Source: Streptomyces sp. CB02400 (GTDB lineage Bacteria; Actinomycetota; Actinomycetes; Streptomycetales; Streptomycetaceae). Taken from it: DNA of 64,000 nt. Every line of letters begins with the position of its first letter. Position 1 is the first letter of the stretch. A program made the position numbers and the translations under genes. Positions 51,152 to 59,580 of this stretch are shown in pieces. Below the pieces are notes generated by a model. It searched no databases and was not told the origin of the DNA. It saw only the letters and a list, made by a program, of their open reading frames with translations. The DNA lies in assembly GCF_001905725.1 (NCBI RefSeq), contig NZ_LIWB01000001.1:496001-560000 (forward strand), read 5' to 3'.

Positions 51152-52642
51152 CTAGGAGGGGGTTGTGACCGGTGTCTTTGGCGTCTCTGTGAGTTTCACC
51201 GGGGGTGTGCCGGGTGTGCTGTGGCGTTCTGACCAGTTTTTCAGGGCTGTGTGGCAGGCGTGGTCCATGTGCTGGAGGGCGGTGAGGTCCAGTTCTACGG
51301 GGCGGTCCTGGGGGAGGGACTCCAGGGTGTCCAGGATCTTCGGGAGGCGCAGGAAGGTCGCGTTGCCCGACAGGTGCACCTGGATGGGGCCCGCGCCCTT
51401 GTCCACGACCTCCAGCTTCGCCTGCGAGGCCTCCCAGGCCGTCTTGACGACCGACAGGGCCAGACCGATCAGCACGCCCTCGAACATGTTCACCGTGACG
51501 ATCGACACGGCGGTGACCACCAGGATCAGCGCCTCGCCCCGGTGGCCCCGCCAGAGTGCGGCCAGGGCGCGGAACGGGATCAGCCTCCAGCCGGCGTGGA
51601 CCAGGATGCCGGCCAGCGCGGGCAGCGGGATCAGTGCCAGCGCGGACGGCAGCAGCGCGGCGAACAGCAGCAGCCATACGCCGTGCAGCACCCGGGACGC
51701 CTTGGTCCTGGCGCCCGCCTGGACGTTGGCCGAGCTGCGCACGATGACCGCGGTCATCGGCAGCGCGCCGAGGACCCCGCAGACCGCGTTGCCCGCGCCC
51801 TGCGCCATCAGCTCCTTGTTGTACCGGGTGCGCGGACCGTCGTGCAGCCGGTCCACCGCGGCGGCGCTGAACAGGCTCTCGGCGGAGGCGATCAGGGTGA
51901 ACGCGACGATCGTGCCGAGGACGCCGACGCCCAGTGAGCCGAACGCGTCCGCGCCGGGCGGCTGGACGGCGTCGATCAGGCCCTGCACCTCGACCGTCGC
52001 GACGGGCACGCCGAACGCCAGGGTGACCGCGGTCGCCAGCAGGACCGCCGCGAGCGCGCCCGGTACGACCCCGGCCGGTCCCGGCATCCGGCGCCACAGC
52101 ACCATCACGGCGACGGTGCCCGCGCCGACCGCGAGCGAGGCGAGCGCCTCGGTGCTGCCGAGCGCGTCCACGGCAGCACCGGGCAGTCCGAGGATCTTGT
52201 CGACGCCGGAGGCGGGCGCCGTCAGCCCGGCCGCCGCGTACAGCTGGCCCGCGATGAGCACGAGACCGATGCCGGCCAGCATGCCCTCGACCACCGAGAT
52301 CGATATCGCGCGGAACCAGCGCCCGAGCCGCAGCGCGCCCATGGCGAGCTGGAGCAGCCCGGTGGCCAGCACGATCACGCCGAGCGCGGGCAGCCCGTAG
52401 GTGTCGACGGCCTCGAAGACCAGTACGGTCAGCCCGGCGGCCGGACCGGACACCTGCAGGCTGCTGCCCGGCAGCAGACCGGTGACCAGTCCGCCCACGA
52501 TGCCGGTGACCAGGCCGAGTTCGGCCGGGACACCGGAGGCGACGGCGACGCCCACGCACAGCGGGAGCGCGACGAGGAACACGACGAGTGAGGCGGCGAA
52601 GTCCTGCCGCAGATGAGGGAACCTGGACACGGCGGTACTCAC
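51152..52642 (-). CDS. SulP-family anion transporter with STAS domain
   Basis: 496 aa. Ten or more membrane segments begin at QDFAASLVVFLVALPLCVGVAVASG; the SulP motif region VTGIVGGLVTGLLPGSSLQVSGPAAG follows in pieces. A short C-terminal STAS-like domain (VHLSGNATFLRLPKI to LTALQHMDHACHTAL) ends the protein. GTG at 52642 overlaps the carbonic anhydrase stop (GTGA), so the anhydrase is translated first and coupled. The pairing suggests bicarbonate rather than sulfate as the substrate, by analogy with BicA-type SulP transporters. This remains inference. Confidence 0.88.
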   Translation of the reverse strand: MSTAVSRFPHLRQDFAASLVVFLVALPLCVGVAVASGVPAELGLVTGIVGGLVTGLLPGSSLQVSGPAAGLTVLVFEAVDTYGLPALGVIVLATGLLQLAMGALRLGRWFRAISISVVEGMLAGIGLVLIAGQLYAAAGLTAPASGVDKILGLPGAAVDALGSTEALASLAVGAGTVAVMVLWRRMPGPAGVVPGALAAVLLATAVTLAFGVPVATVEVQGLIDAVQPPGADAFGSLGVGVLGTIVAFTLIASAESLFSAAAVDRLHDGPRTRYNKELMAQGAGNAVCGVLGALPMTAVIVRSSANVQAGARTKASRVLHGVWLLLFAALLPSALALIPLPALAGILVHAGWRLIPFRALAALWRGHRGEALILVVTAVSIVTVNMFEGVLIGLALSVVKTAWEASQAKLEVVDKGAGPIQVHLSGNATFLRLPKILDTLESLPQDRPVELDLTALQHMDHACHTALKNWSERHSTPGTPPVKLTETPKTPVTTPS

Positions 52643-53220
52643 AGCGCCTCGAAGGCGTCGGTGTCCGCGTGGTGTTCGCGTACGGCTCCGGTGTGCACCT
52701 CGTAGTACCAGCCGCGCAGCCGGAGCCGGCCCGAGGCCAGCCGCTGCTCGACGCACGGGTACGAGCGCAGCCGCAGCAGCTGGGCCAGGACGTGGTGCTG
52801 GACCGCTTCCGCGCAGGCCGGGTCCGCGGCGTCGGACGACGCCGGCTCGTCGGCGGCGTGCGCCAGCCAGTCGCGTACGGCGGGCACGGCGTCCAGGTCG
52901 TCGCCGCGCACCAGCGCGCCGATGGCCCCGCAGTGGGAGTGGCCGCAGACCACGATGTCCGTGACGCCGAGGACTCCCACGGCGTACTCGACGGTGGCCG
53001 CCTCGGCGGTGGGGCGTCCGAGGGTGTACGGCGGGACGATGTTGCCCGCGGTGCGCAGCTCGAAGAGCTCGCCGGGCCGGGCGCCCGTGATCAGGGCCGG
53101 TACGACCCTGGAGTCGGAGCAGGTGATGAACAGGACGTCGGGGGATTGACCCTCGGCGAGGCGGGCGAACTCCTCAGGGCGCTGTCCGAACGTGCGGGCG
53201 TTGTCGATGAGGGGCTGCAT
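52639..53220 (-). CDS. Beta-class carbonic anhydrase
   Basis: 193 aa. It interconverts CO2 and bicarbonate. Zinc ligands are C34 (ITCSDSR, with the D36/R38 dyad), H94 and C97 (CGHSHCGA). ATG at 53220 follows AGGAGG by 9 bp. It is the first gene of a coupled pair with the SulP transporter, forming a likely bicarbonate uptake and conversion module. The 393-bp upstream region contains a large AT-rich inverted repeat and direct repeats. Confidence 0.95.
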   Translation of the reverse strand: MQPLIDNARTFGQRPEEFARLAEGQSPDVLFITCSDSRVVPALITGARPGELFELRTAGNIVPPYTLGRPTAEAATVEYAVGVLGVTDIVVCGHSHCGAIGALVRGDDLDAVPAVRDWLAHAADEPASSDAADPACAEAVQHHVLAQLLRLRSYPCVEQRLASGRLRLRGWYYEVHTGAVREHHADTDAFEAL

Positions 53221-53458
53221 CTGGTGATTCCTCCTGGCGCGCGTGGGGGCGCGTCGGACGGGCATGACAAAGGTCGGGTTCACTGACCCATGGCCCTTGC
53301 TTCGCGGGTTGTATACGCGGATGCGAAGGCCGTGGGGAATGCGGAGAAATGAAGCGCGGGTAAAGCGACGGCAAGGGGCCGGGGTGTGGCCGCGGTCGCC
53401 GGACCTCGGGACATGCGTGTGCGACAAGGCGGTTCGCACCTCTTCCGCACACCAACGC

Positions 53459-53477
53459 TTGGTCAATGGTTGGTCAA
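53459..53477 (+). promoter_or_regulatory. Direct TTGGTCAA boxes, 11 bp apart
   Basis: TTGGTCAA occurs at 53459-53466 and 53470-53477, one helical turn apart. This is typical of tandem regulator binding, or of a -35 array. It lies immediately before the long dyad. Confidence 0.45.
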
Positions 53478-53526
53478 GAAACACGTTAACCCTGCGAAGT
53501 CGTTTGCAGGGTTAACTCGGTGTTTC
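53478..53526. promoter_or_regulatory. Large dyad with 11+7 bp stem
   Basis: GTTAACCCTGC (53485-53495) pairs perfectly with GCAGGGTTAAC (53506-53516) around a 10-nt loop. The outer arms GAAACAC (53478-53484) and GTGTTTC (53520-53526) also pair across a 3-nt TCG bulge. It is unusually AT-rich for the genome and could be an operator or a structured RNA. Confidence 0.6.
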
Positions 53527-53577
53527 GTGGCGAAGAGAGCCTGAAAAGAAAGGGTGTGTTGGCGTGAACCCGCCCTT

Positions 53578-53628
53578 GACCAGAGGGATCCCTCGATCAG
53601 AAGGATCCCGTGATCAGAGGGATCCCGC
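53578..53628. repeat. 17-bp tandem repeat overlapping the zapE stop
   Basis: Three units of the form GATCAGAGGGATCCCNN (53578-53594, 53595-53611, 53612-53628) with few mismatches. The third encodes the last residues and stop of the ZapE-like protein. Confidence 0.85.
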
Positions 53629-54705
53629 GTCGCGGGCCAGCGCGGTGAGCCGCGAGATCGCCCGGAAGTACTTCTTGCGGTAGCCGCCCTTCAGCATCTC
53701 CTCGCTGAACAGCCGGTCGAACGGCAGCCCCGAGGCGAGCACGGGCACCTCACGGTCGTAGAGCCGGTCCGCGAGGACGACGAGCCGGAGCGCGGTCGAC
53801 TGGTCCGGCACCGGACGCACACCGGTGAGGCACACCGCGCGGAGCCCGTCGGTCAGGGCGCCGTAGCGGCTGGGGTGGACCCGCGCGAGATGCTCCAGCA
53901 GGTCGGGGAAGGCGTCGAGCGAGGCGCCCTCGGTGGCGTGCGCCGTCCGCGTCACCCGCTCGTCGGAGTACGGCTCCGGCGCCTCGGGCAGACCCCGGTG
54001 GCGGTAGTCCTCGCCGTCGATGCGCAGGGCCCGGAAGTGGGCCGACAGACCCTGGATCTCGCGCAGGAAGTCAGCCGCCGCGAACCGGCCCTCGCCGAGC
54101 TTGCCCGGCAGCGTGTTCGAGGTGGCGGCGAGCGCGACGCCGGCCTCGACCAGCTTGCCGAGCAGGGTGGAGACGAGCACGGTGTCGCCCGGGTCGTCCA
54201 GCTCGAACTCGTCGATGCACAGCAGACGGTGCCCGGAGAGGGTCTTCACGGTCTGCTGGAAACCGAGGGCGCCGACCAGGTTGGTCAGCTCCACGAAGGT
54301 GCCGAACGCCTTGAGCGCGGGCTCGGCCGGGGTGGCGTGCCACAGGGAGGCCAGCAGGTGGGTCTTGCCGACGCCGTAGCCGCCGTCGAGGTAGACGCCG
54401 CGCGGCCCGGCCGGGGCCTTCTTCGGCGCCTTGCCGAAGCCGAACAGCCTGCGCCGGCCCGAGTCACCGGCCGCCGCCCCGTCGAGGCCGGCCGCGAAAC
54501 CCTCGAGGACGCGCACGGCCTCGGTCTGGCTCGGCTGGTTCGGGTCCGGGATGTAGGTGTCGAAGCGGACCGAGTCGAACCGCGGCGGCGGCACCATCTC
54601 GGCGACGAGCCGGTCCGCGGGCACGTGCGGCTCACGGGCGCACAGCGACAACGGGGCCACGTCGGCTATCGGACCGGGACGGGAGGCGGGAGAGGAGGAC
54701 GACAC
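53614..54705 (-). CDS. zapE: ZapE/AFG1-family ATPase
   Basis: 363 aa. Walker A is GGYGVGKTHLLASLWH, Walker B is LLCIDEFELDDPGD, and sensor 1 falls at LAATSNTLPGKLGEGRF. The AFG1 block RLFSEEMLKGGYRKKYFRAISRL comes at the C-terminus. In other bacteria ZapE acts at the division ring; in actinomycetes the role is not defined to my knowledge. GTG at 54705 follows GGGGGA by 2-3 bp. It is divergent from the reductase gene with only 37 bp between the two starts, so the promoters must overlap. The stop codon lies inside the third unit of a tandem repeat. Confidence 0.88.
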   Translation of the reverse strand: MSSSSPASRPGPIADVAPLSLCAREPHVPADRLVAEMVPPPRFDSVRFDTYIPDPNQPSQTEAVRVLEGFAAGLDGAAAGDSGRRRLFGFGKAPKKAPAGPRGVYLDGGYGVGKTHLLASLWHATPAEPALKAFGTFVELTNLVGALGFQQTVKTLSGHRLLCIDEFELDDPGDTVLVSTLLGKLVEAGVALAATSNTLPGKLGEGRFAAADFLREIQGLSAHFRALRIDGEDYRHRGLPEAPEPYSDERVTRTAHATEGASLDAFPDLLEHLARVHPSRYGALTDGLRAVCLTGVRPVPDQSTALRLVVLADRLYDREVPVLASGLPFDRLFSEEMLKGGYRKKYFRAISRLTALARDAGSL

Positions 54706-54742
54706 GGTCCCCCATGCTACGGGGCGTGGAACACTGCCTGAC

Positions 54743-55519
54743 ATGCGACGCCTGTTCCCTGTGACCGACGTGACCGACGAGACAGCGGCTCGCGAGTGGA
54801 GCCTCGCCGAGATCGCCGCCGCGTACGCCTACCCCGAGCCGGGGCCCGGCGGGCGGGAGCCGTGGCTGCGGGCCAACATGGTCTCCACTCTCGACGGGGC
54901 CGCCCAGCACGACGGCCGCTCGCAGCCCATCTCCTGCCCGGCCGACATGCGGATCTTCGGCACGCTGCGGGCGCTCGCCGACGTCGTGGTCGTCGGCGCG
55001 CAGACGGTACGGCAGGAGGGCTACCGTCCGGCACGCGCGCGTGACGAGTTCGCGGCCGCGCGGGAGGCCGCCGGACAGGGACCCGCGCCCGTGATCGCGG
55101 TGGTGACGGCGAGCCTGGACCTGGACTTCTCGCTGCCGCTGTTCACCTCCCCCCTGGCGCCCACGCTGCTGCTGACCGGCTCCGGGGCCGCCCCGGACCG
55201 AGTGGCCGCCGCCGAGAAGGCGGGCGCCCGGGTGATCACCGCCGGAGAGGGGGGAGCGGTGGACCCCGCGCGGGCGGTGCGGGCCCTCGCGGATCTCGGG
55301 CACACCCGGCTGCTGACCGAGGGCGGACCGAGGCTGCTGGGCCAGCTGGTGGCGGCAGGAGTGCTGGACGAGCTCTGTCTGACCGTCTCGCCGATGCTCA
55401 CCGCCGGTGACGCGCAGCGCATCTCCGGTGGACCGTCCGTAACACTTCCGCGGCGTTTCGCGCTGAAATCGATGTTGGAGGAGGACGGTTTCCTGTTCAC
55501 GCGATACCAGCGGTCCTGA
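54743..55519 (+). CDS. RibD C-terminal-type pyrimidine reductase
   Basis: 258 aa, dihydrofolate-reductase-like fold of the RibD_C family. Visible family segments are PWLRANMVSTLDGAAQHDGRS-type substrate loop near residue 45, DVVVVGAQTVRQEGYRP (NADPH-binding region), and LLTEGGPRLLGQLVAAGVLDELCLT-type block near residue 195. It would reduce a 5-amino-6-ribosylaminouracil phosphate or a related pyrimidine with NADPH. It lacks the deaminase half, so it may be a stand-alone reductase or have another substrate. ATG at 54743. Confidence 0.85.
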   Translation: MRRLFPVTDVTDETAAREWSLAEIAAAYAYPEPGPGGREPWLRANMVSTLDGAAQHDGRSQPISCPADMRIFGTLRALADVVVVGAQTVRQEGYRPARARDEFAAAREAAGQGPAPVIAVVTASLDLDFSLPLFTSPLAPTLLLTGSGAAPDRVAAAEKAGARVITAGEGGAVDPARAVRALADLGHTRLLTEGGPRLLGQLVAAGVLDELCLTVSPMLTAGDAQRISGGPSVTLPRRFALKSMLEEDGFLFTRYQRS

Positions 55520-55739
55520 CGTCCGCGACCGTGGCCGTGTCCGCGTCCGCGGGAGCGCCCGATGGTGGCCGCTTGTCCGGTGATCGGCGGAACGCATCGG
55601 TCCGGCCGGTGCGGGAAGGGGCGACACTGAATCCGGCAGTACCCGTGCGCACACGGGGCAGAAGGGTTTCCGCAGGGCCTGGCCGGGTCCACGGAGCAGA
55701 GAGGGGGCCCTAGGGTCCTCCGAGGAGAAGGGGCGCCTG

Positions 55740-56213
55740 GTGTTCACAAGCGTACTGATGATCGAGAAGGCCCTGACGTCCGCCGACGTGGAGTTCGTCA
55801 CCACCTTGCACGGCGACGAGCCGGTCTCCTTCCACGTGCTGCTCCAGCCGCGCGGCGAACAGGCCGACCGGCTGCTGAGAGCCATCGACGACGTCGCGCT
55901 CGGCGAGCTCGACGAGGCCGCCCGCGAGGGTGAGACCCCCGAGGGCGAGGAGGCCCAGGACATGGGGGAGCAGGCCCTGGAGGTGTCCCTGCGGGCCCTG
56001 CGCGCCACCGGCGACACGGCGGACGGCCGCCTCATCGCGGACCACCCCCTGGACGCGCTGAAGACCATGGTGGAGGAGGTCGGGGCGGACGAGGTGATCG
56101 TCCTGACCGACCCGCACTACGTGGAGGAGTTCTTCCACCGCGACTGGGCCTCCCGCGCCCGCCACAAGGTCGGGGTGCCGGTGCTGAAACTCTTCTCGCA
56201 CAGCAAGGCATAG
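55740..56213 (+). CDS. Conserved hypothetical protein, universal-stress-like
   Basis: 157 aa. The C-terminal half (ADGRLIADHPLDALKTMVEE then VGADEVIVLTDPHYVEEF) resembles indole- or stress-protein-like alpha/beta folds seen next to murC/msrB in streptomycetes; no catalytic motif is visible. A charged Glu-rich segment occupies residues 55-80. GTG at 55740 follows AAGGGG by 6-7 bp; ATG at 55758 is an alternative. The upstream 220 bp have no gene. Confidence 0.65.
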   Translation: MFTSVLMIEKALTSADVEFVTTLHGDEPVSFHVLLQPRGEQADRLLRAIDDVALGELDEAAREGETPEGEEAQDMGEQALEVSLRALRATGDTADGRLIADHPLDALKTMVEEVGADEVIVLTDPHYVEEFFHRDWASRARHKVGVPVLKLFSHSKA

Positions 56214-56222
56214 GCTGGGGCG

Positions 56223-56269
56223 GCGCTCTCCCGGCTCTCCCGGCTCTCCCGGCTCTCCGGCGAGAGCGC
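56223..56269. repeat. 9-nt tandem repeat inside a hairpin before murC
   Basis: Three full copies and a part of CTCTCCCGG (56226-56260) lie between GCGCTCTC (56223-56230) and GAGAGCGC (56262-56269), which pair. It is likely a variable-length terminator or leader. Confidence 0.65.
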
Positions 56270-56312
56270 GAAGACCGCCGTCCCGCTTCGTCGCACCACT
56301 GGGAGAACACGC

Positions 56313-57701
56313 ATGGCACCCGGCCTTCCTACCGCCATGGACCGACCGCACTTCATCGGCATCGGCGGCGCCGGGATGTCGGGCATCGCCAAGATCCTCG
56401 CCCAGCGCGGCGCCGAGGTGGCAGGCAGCGACGCCAAGGACTCCGCGACCGCCGACGCCCTGCGTGCCCTCGGCGCCACCGTCCACATCGGGCACGCCGC
56501 CGCGCACCTCGCCGACGACGCCAGCTGCGTCGTCGTCTCCTCCGCGATCCGCGAGGACAACCCCGAACTGGTCCGCGCGACCGAACTGGGCGTCCCGGTG
56601 GTGCACCGCTCGGACGCCCTCGCCGCCCTGATGGACGGCCTGCGCCCCATCGCGGTGGCCGGCACCCACGGCAAGACCACCACCACCTCCATGCTGGCCG
56701 TCTCCCTCACCGCGCTGGGCCGCGAGCCGTCGTACGCGATCGGCGGCGACCTGGACGCCCCCGGCTCCAACGCGCTGCACGGCGCGGGCGAGATCTTCGT
56801 CGCCGAGGCCGACGAGTCGGACCGCAGCTTCCACAAGTACGCGCCCGAGGTCGCGATCATCCTCAACGTGGAGCTGGACCACCACGCCAACTACGCGTCC
56901 ATGGAGGAGATCCACGAGTCCTTCGAGACGTTCGTCGGCCGGATCGTGCCCGGCGGCACCCTGGTGATCTCCGCCGACCACGAGGGCGCCCGCGAGCTGA
57001 CCCGGCGGCTGGACGGCTCGGTGCGGACCGTGACGTACGGCGAGTCCGCGGACGCCGACGTGCGGGTGCTGTCCGTCCTCCCGCAGGGACTGAGGAGCGA
57101 GGTGACCGTCGAGCTCGACGGCGCCCCGCTCACCTTCACCGTGTCGGTCCCCGGCCGGCACTACGCGCACAACGCGGTCGCCGCGCTCGCCGCCGGCGTG
57201 GCGCTCGGTGTCCCGGCCGCCGAGCTGGCCCCGGCGCTCGCCGCGTACACCGGCGTCAAGCGGCGCCTCCAGCTCAAGGGCGAGGCCGCCGGAGTCCAGG
57301 TCATCGACTCCTACGCGCACCACCCGACCGAGATGACCGCCGACCTGGAGGCGATGCGCGCCGCCGCCGGGGACGCCCGCATCCTCGTCGTCTTCCAGCC
57401 GCACCTCTTCTCCCGCACCCGCGAGCTGGGCAAGGAGATGGGCCAGTCCCTGTCCCTGGCCGACGCCTCGGTGGTGCTGGACATCTACCCGGCCCGCGAG
57501 GACCCGATCCCCGGCGTCACCAGCGAGCTGATCATCGAGGCGGCCCGTGCGGCCGGCGCGGACGTCACCGCCGTCCACGACAAGGCGGAGATCCCCGAGG
57601 TGGTCGCGGGAATGGCGAAGCCCGGTGATCTCGTTCTCACCATGGGAGCGGGCGACGTCACCGACCTCGGCCCGCGCATCCTGGACCATCTGTCGAAGTA
57701 A
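56313..57701 (+). CDS. murC: UDP-N-acetylmuramate--L-alanine ligase
   Basis: 462 aa. It joins L-Ala to UDP-MurNAc with ATP in peptidoglycan precursor synthesis in the cytoplasm. The N-terminal Rossmann domain is IGIGGAGMSGIAKIL. The ATP loop is AVAGTHGKTTTTSML, and the Mur ligase motifs EADESDRSF, LNVELDHHANY and DSYAHHPTEM follow. ATG at 56313 follows GGGAGAA by 6 bp. It lies outside the dcw cluster, as is usual in Streptomyces, and is followed 14 bp later by msrB. Confidence 0.96.
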   Translation: MAPGLPTAMDRPHFIGIGGAGMSGIAKILAQRGAEVAGSDAKDSATADALRALGATVHIGHAAAHLADDASCVVVSSAIREDNPELVRATELGVPVVHRSDALAALMDGLRPIAVAGTHGKTTTTSMLAVSLTALGREPSYAIGGDLDAPGSNALHGAGEIFVAEADESDRSFHKYAPEVAIILNVELDHHANYASMEEIHESFETFVGRIVPGGTLVISADHEGARELTRRLDGSVRTVTYGESADADVRVLSVLPQGLRSEVTVELDGAPLTFTVSVPGRHYAHNAVAALAAGVALGVPAAELAPALAAYTGVKRRLQLKGEAAGVQVIDSYAHHPTEMTADLEAMRAAAGDARILVVFQPHLFSRTRELGKEMGQSLSLADASVVLDIYPAREDPIPGVTSELIIEAARAAGADVTAVHDKAEIPEVVAGMAKPGDLVLTMGAGDVTDLGPRILDHLSK

Positions 57702-57715
57702 GGGGCTGGAAGCTC

Positions 57716-58123
57716 ATGCCGTACGACGTGGAGAAGCCGGACGAGCAGTGGCGCGCGGAACTGTCCCCGAACGAGTACGCCGTCCTGCGCCAGGCGGCCA
57801 CGGAACCCGCCTTCACCGGTGAGTACACCGACACCAAGACCGAGGGCGTCTACTCCTGTCGCGCCTGTGGCGCCGAGCTGTTCACCTCGACCACCAAGTT
57901 CGAGTCGCACTGCGGCTGGCCGTCCTTCTACGACCCGAAGGACACCGAGGCCGTGGAGCTGATCGAGGACCGGTCGCACGGCATGGTGCGCACCGAGGTA
58001 CGGTGTGCGCGGTGCGGTTCGCACTTGGGGCACGTGTTCGAGGGCGAGGGGTACGCGACGCCCACGGACCAGCGGTACTGCATCAACAGCATCTCGCTGA
58101 CGCTGCAGCCCGCCGAGGGCTGA
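57716..58123 (+). CDS. msrB: Peptide methionine-(R)-S-oxide reductase
   Basis: 135 aa. It reduces methionine-R-sulfoxide in proteins. Zinc is held by C48/C51 and C97/C100. The catalytic Cys is C122 in QRYCINS. GGAAGCTC precedes the ATG at 57716. C66 in SHCGWPSFY is a candidate resolving residue. It is probably cotranscribed with murC (14-bp gap). Confidence 0.96.
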   Translation: MPYDVEKPDEQWRAELSPNEYAVLRQAATEPAFTGEYTDTKTEGVYSCRACGAELFTSTTKFESHCGWPSFYDPKDTEAVELIEDRSHGMVRTEVRCARCGSHLGHVFEGEGYATPTDQRYCINSISLTLQPAEG

Positions 58124-58141
58124 CCCGTACTCGCCTGCTGC

Positions 58142-59467
58142 TCACCAGCCGGTGAGCAGCAGGTGGTTGAGGAGCAGCGCGAGGACGGCCTGTGCGGCGA
58201 GCCAGGCGCGCGGGCCGGGCAGGAAGGCGGCGGCGGGGAGCAGCCAGAACGCGAAGGGCAGCCAGATGCGTTCCGTCTCCGCCTTGCTCATCCCGGACAG
58301 ATCGGCGATCAGCAGCGCGAGGAGGGCGGACGCCACGAGCACCGCCAGGCGGGCGGCGGCGCCCCGGTCCCCGATGAGCGCGCCCCCGGCCCCGCGCAGC
58401 CCGGCCACCGTCGCCGGGCCGGTGATCAGCACCGTGCACGCGAGGTTGGCCCACACCCAGTACCCGTACGGCCGTACCCCGCCCGCCCCCTGGTGGTAGC
58501 GGGTGACCAGCAGCCGGTACGCCTCCCACCAGTCGAACCCCAGCACGGCGAACACCACCGGCACCACCAGGAACCCGGCGATCACGTACGGCAGTACCCG
58601 CAGCCGCCGCGTCCCCAGCAGCAGGACGGCCGCGCCGATCACCGCGAACAGGGTGAGCCCGTACGACAGGTACGCGGTGAGCCCGAACAGCAGTCCCGAG
58701 CCGAGGCCCGTCCAGGCCGGGCGGTGTCCGGTCACGGCGAGGGCGAGCAGGGCGACGGCCCAGGCGGCGACCGCCGTGAAGTAGCCGTCGGCGGACGTGC
58801 CCGTCCACACCGCCGCCGGGGCCAGGACCAGGAAGGGCGCCGCGCGGCGGGCGAGCGACTCGTCGGCGAGCCGGCGTACGGCGATCAGGATCGCGACCAC
58901 CGCCGTGGTGCCGGTGACGATGACGAAGGCGCCCGCCCACCCTCCGCCGCCCAGCCCGATCCGGTCGAGGAGGACGAAGGTGAGGGTGGCGCCCGGTGGG
59001 TGCCCGGCGACATGGGCGGGCCAGTTGTCGGGGCTGCCGAGCAGGATGTGCGCGTCGAAGTCCCGCAGGGCGGCGGGGATGTCCCGGAAGCGGTCGACGG
59101 CCCGCAGGTACTCGTGGGTGGTGGTCAGCTGCTCGGCGACGCCCCGGGACCAGCCGTCGACGAGGGCGAGGGACCAGGTCCACGCCAGGGACGCCGCCCA
59201 CGCAGCCGGCAGCAGGCGTCGCCAGGACAGCCTGGCGGCCAGGGCGGGGCCGTACGCCACCACGGCGGCGGCGACGACCAGCGCGGCCGGAGTACCCGGG
59301 CCGGCGTGCGGCGCCCAGTCGGCCAGCAGCGGCGGCCAGTCCACCCGGAGCGTGCCGTAGCGGTCCTCGAGCCGGGCGCCGATCAGTACGGCGGCCAGGA
59401 CGAGCAGTACGGCGGCCAGGACCGCCGAGAGGTCACGGACCGTGGCACGGGAAAGATCGCGGTTCAC
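58142..59467 (-). CDS. Polytopic membrane protein, GT-C-like
   Basis: 441 aa with about 11-12 predicted membrane segments. The first long extracytoplasmic loop contains DFDAHILLGSPDNWP and HVAGHPPGATL, a position and style typical of GT-C glycosyltransferases that use polyprenyl-phosphate sugars, although the acidic catalytic pair is not certain. It is convergent with msrB (18-bp gap) and starts GTG at 59467, divergent from the cytochrome-molybdopterin gene. It may belong with the glycosyltransferase genes at 62-63.5 kb. It could also be a transporter. Confidence 0.7.
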   Translation of the reverse strand: MNRDLSRATVRDLSAVLAAVLLVLAAVLIGARLEDRYGTLRVDWPPLLADWAPHAGPGTPAALVVAAAVVAYGPALAARLSWRRLLPAAWAASLAWTWSLALVDGWSRGVAEQLTTTHEYLRAVDRFRDIPAALRDFDAHILLGSPDNWPAHVAGHPPGATLTFVLLDRIGLGGGGWAGAFVIVTGTTAVVAILIAVRRLADESLARRAAPFLVLAPAAVWTGTSADGYFTAVAAWAVALLALAVTGHRPAWTGLGSGLLFGLTAYLSYGLTLFAVIGAAVLLLGTRRLRVLPYVIAGFLVVPVVFAVLGFDWWEAYRLLVTRYHQGAGGVRPYGYWVWANLACTVLITGPATVAGLRGAGGALIGDRGAAARLAVLVASALLALLIADLSGMSKAETERIWLPFAFWLLPAAAFLPGPRAWLAAQAVLALLLNHLLLTGW

Positions 59468-59580
59468 GTCGTCACGCTAGGCCGGGAGAGCGGTGGTGAG
59501 CGGCCGGCCAGGGCGGATGTCAGCGTTTCGTCATCGCTTCCGCACCCTTTCGAGGGGTGGTGCGGACCTACGGTCGGCAC

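Larger units (their letters stand above)
53221..53613. promoter_or_regulatory. 393-bp gene-free regulatory region
   Basis: No gene is supported here. It contains the promoter side of the carbonic anhydrase gene and, at the far end, the 3' end of zapE. Elements seen are GGTCGGGTTCACTGACCC (53270-53287, a short hairpin), paired TTGGTCAA boxes, a long dyad at 53478-53526, and most of a 17-bp tandem repeat. Its GC is lower than that of the surrounding genes. Confidence 0.6.

Noticed and set aside
55531..55713. Small ORF in the gap before the stress-like protein gene
   Set aside because: No ribosome site, no conserved pattern, composition typical of chance frames.
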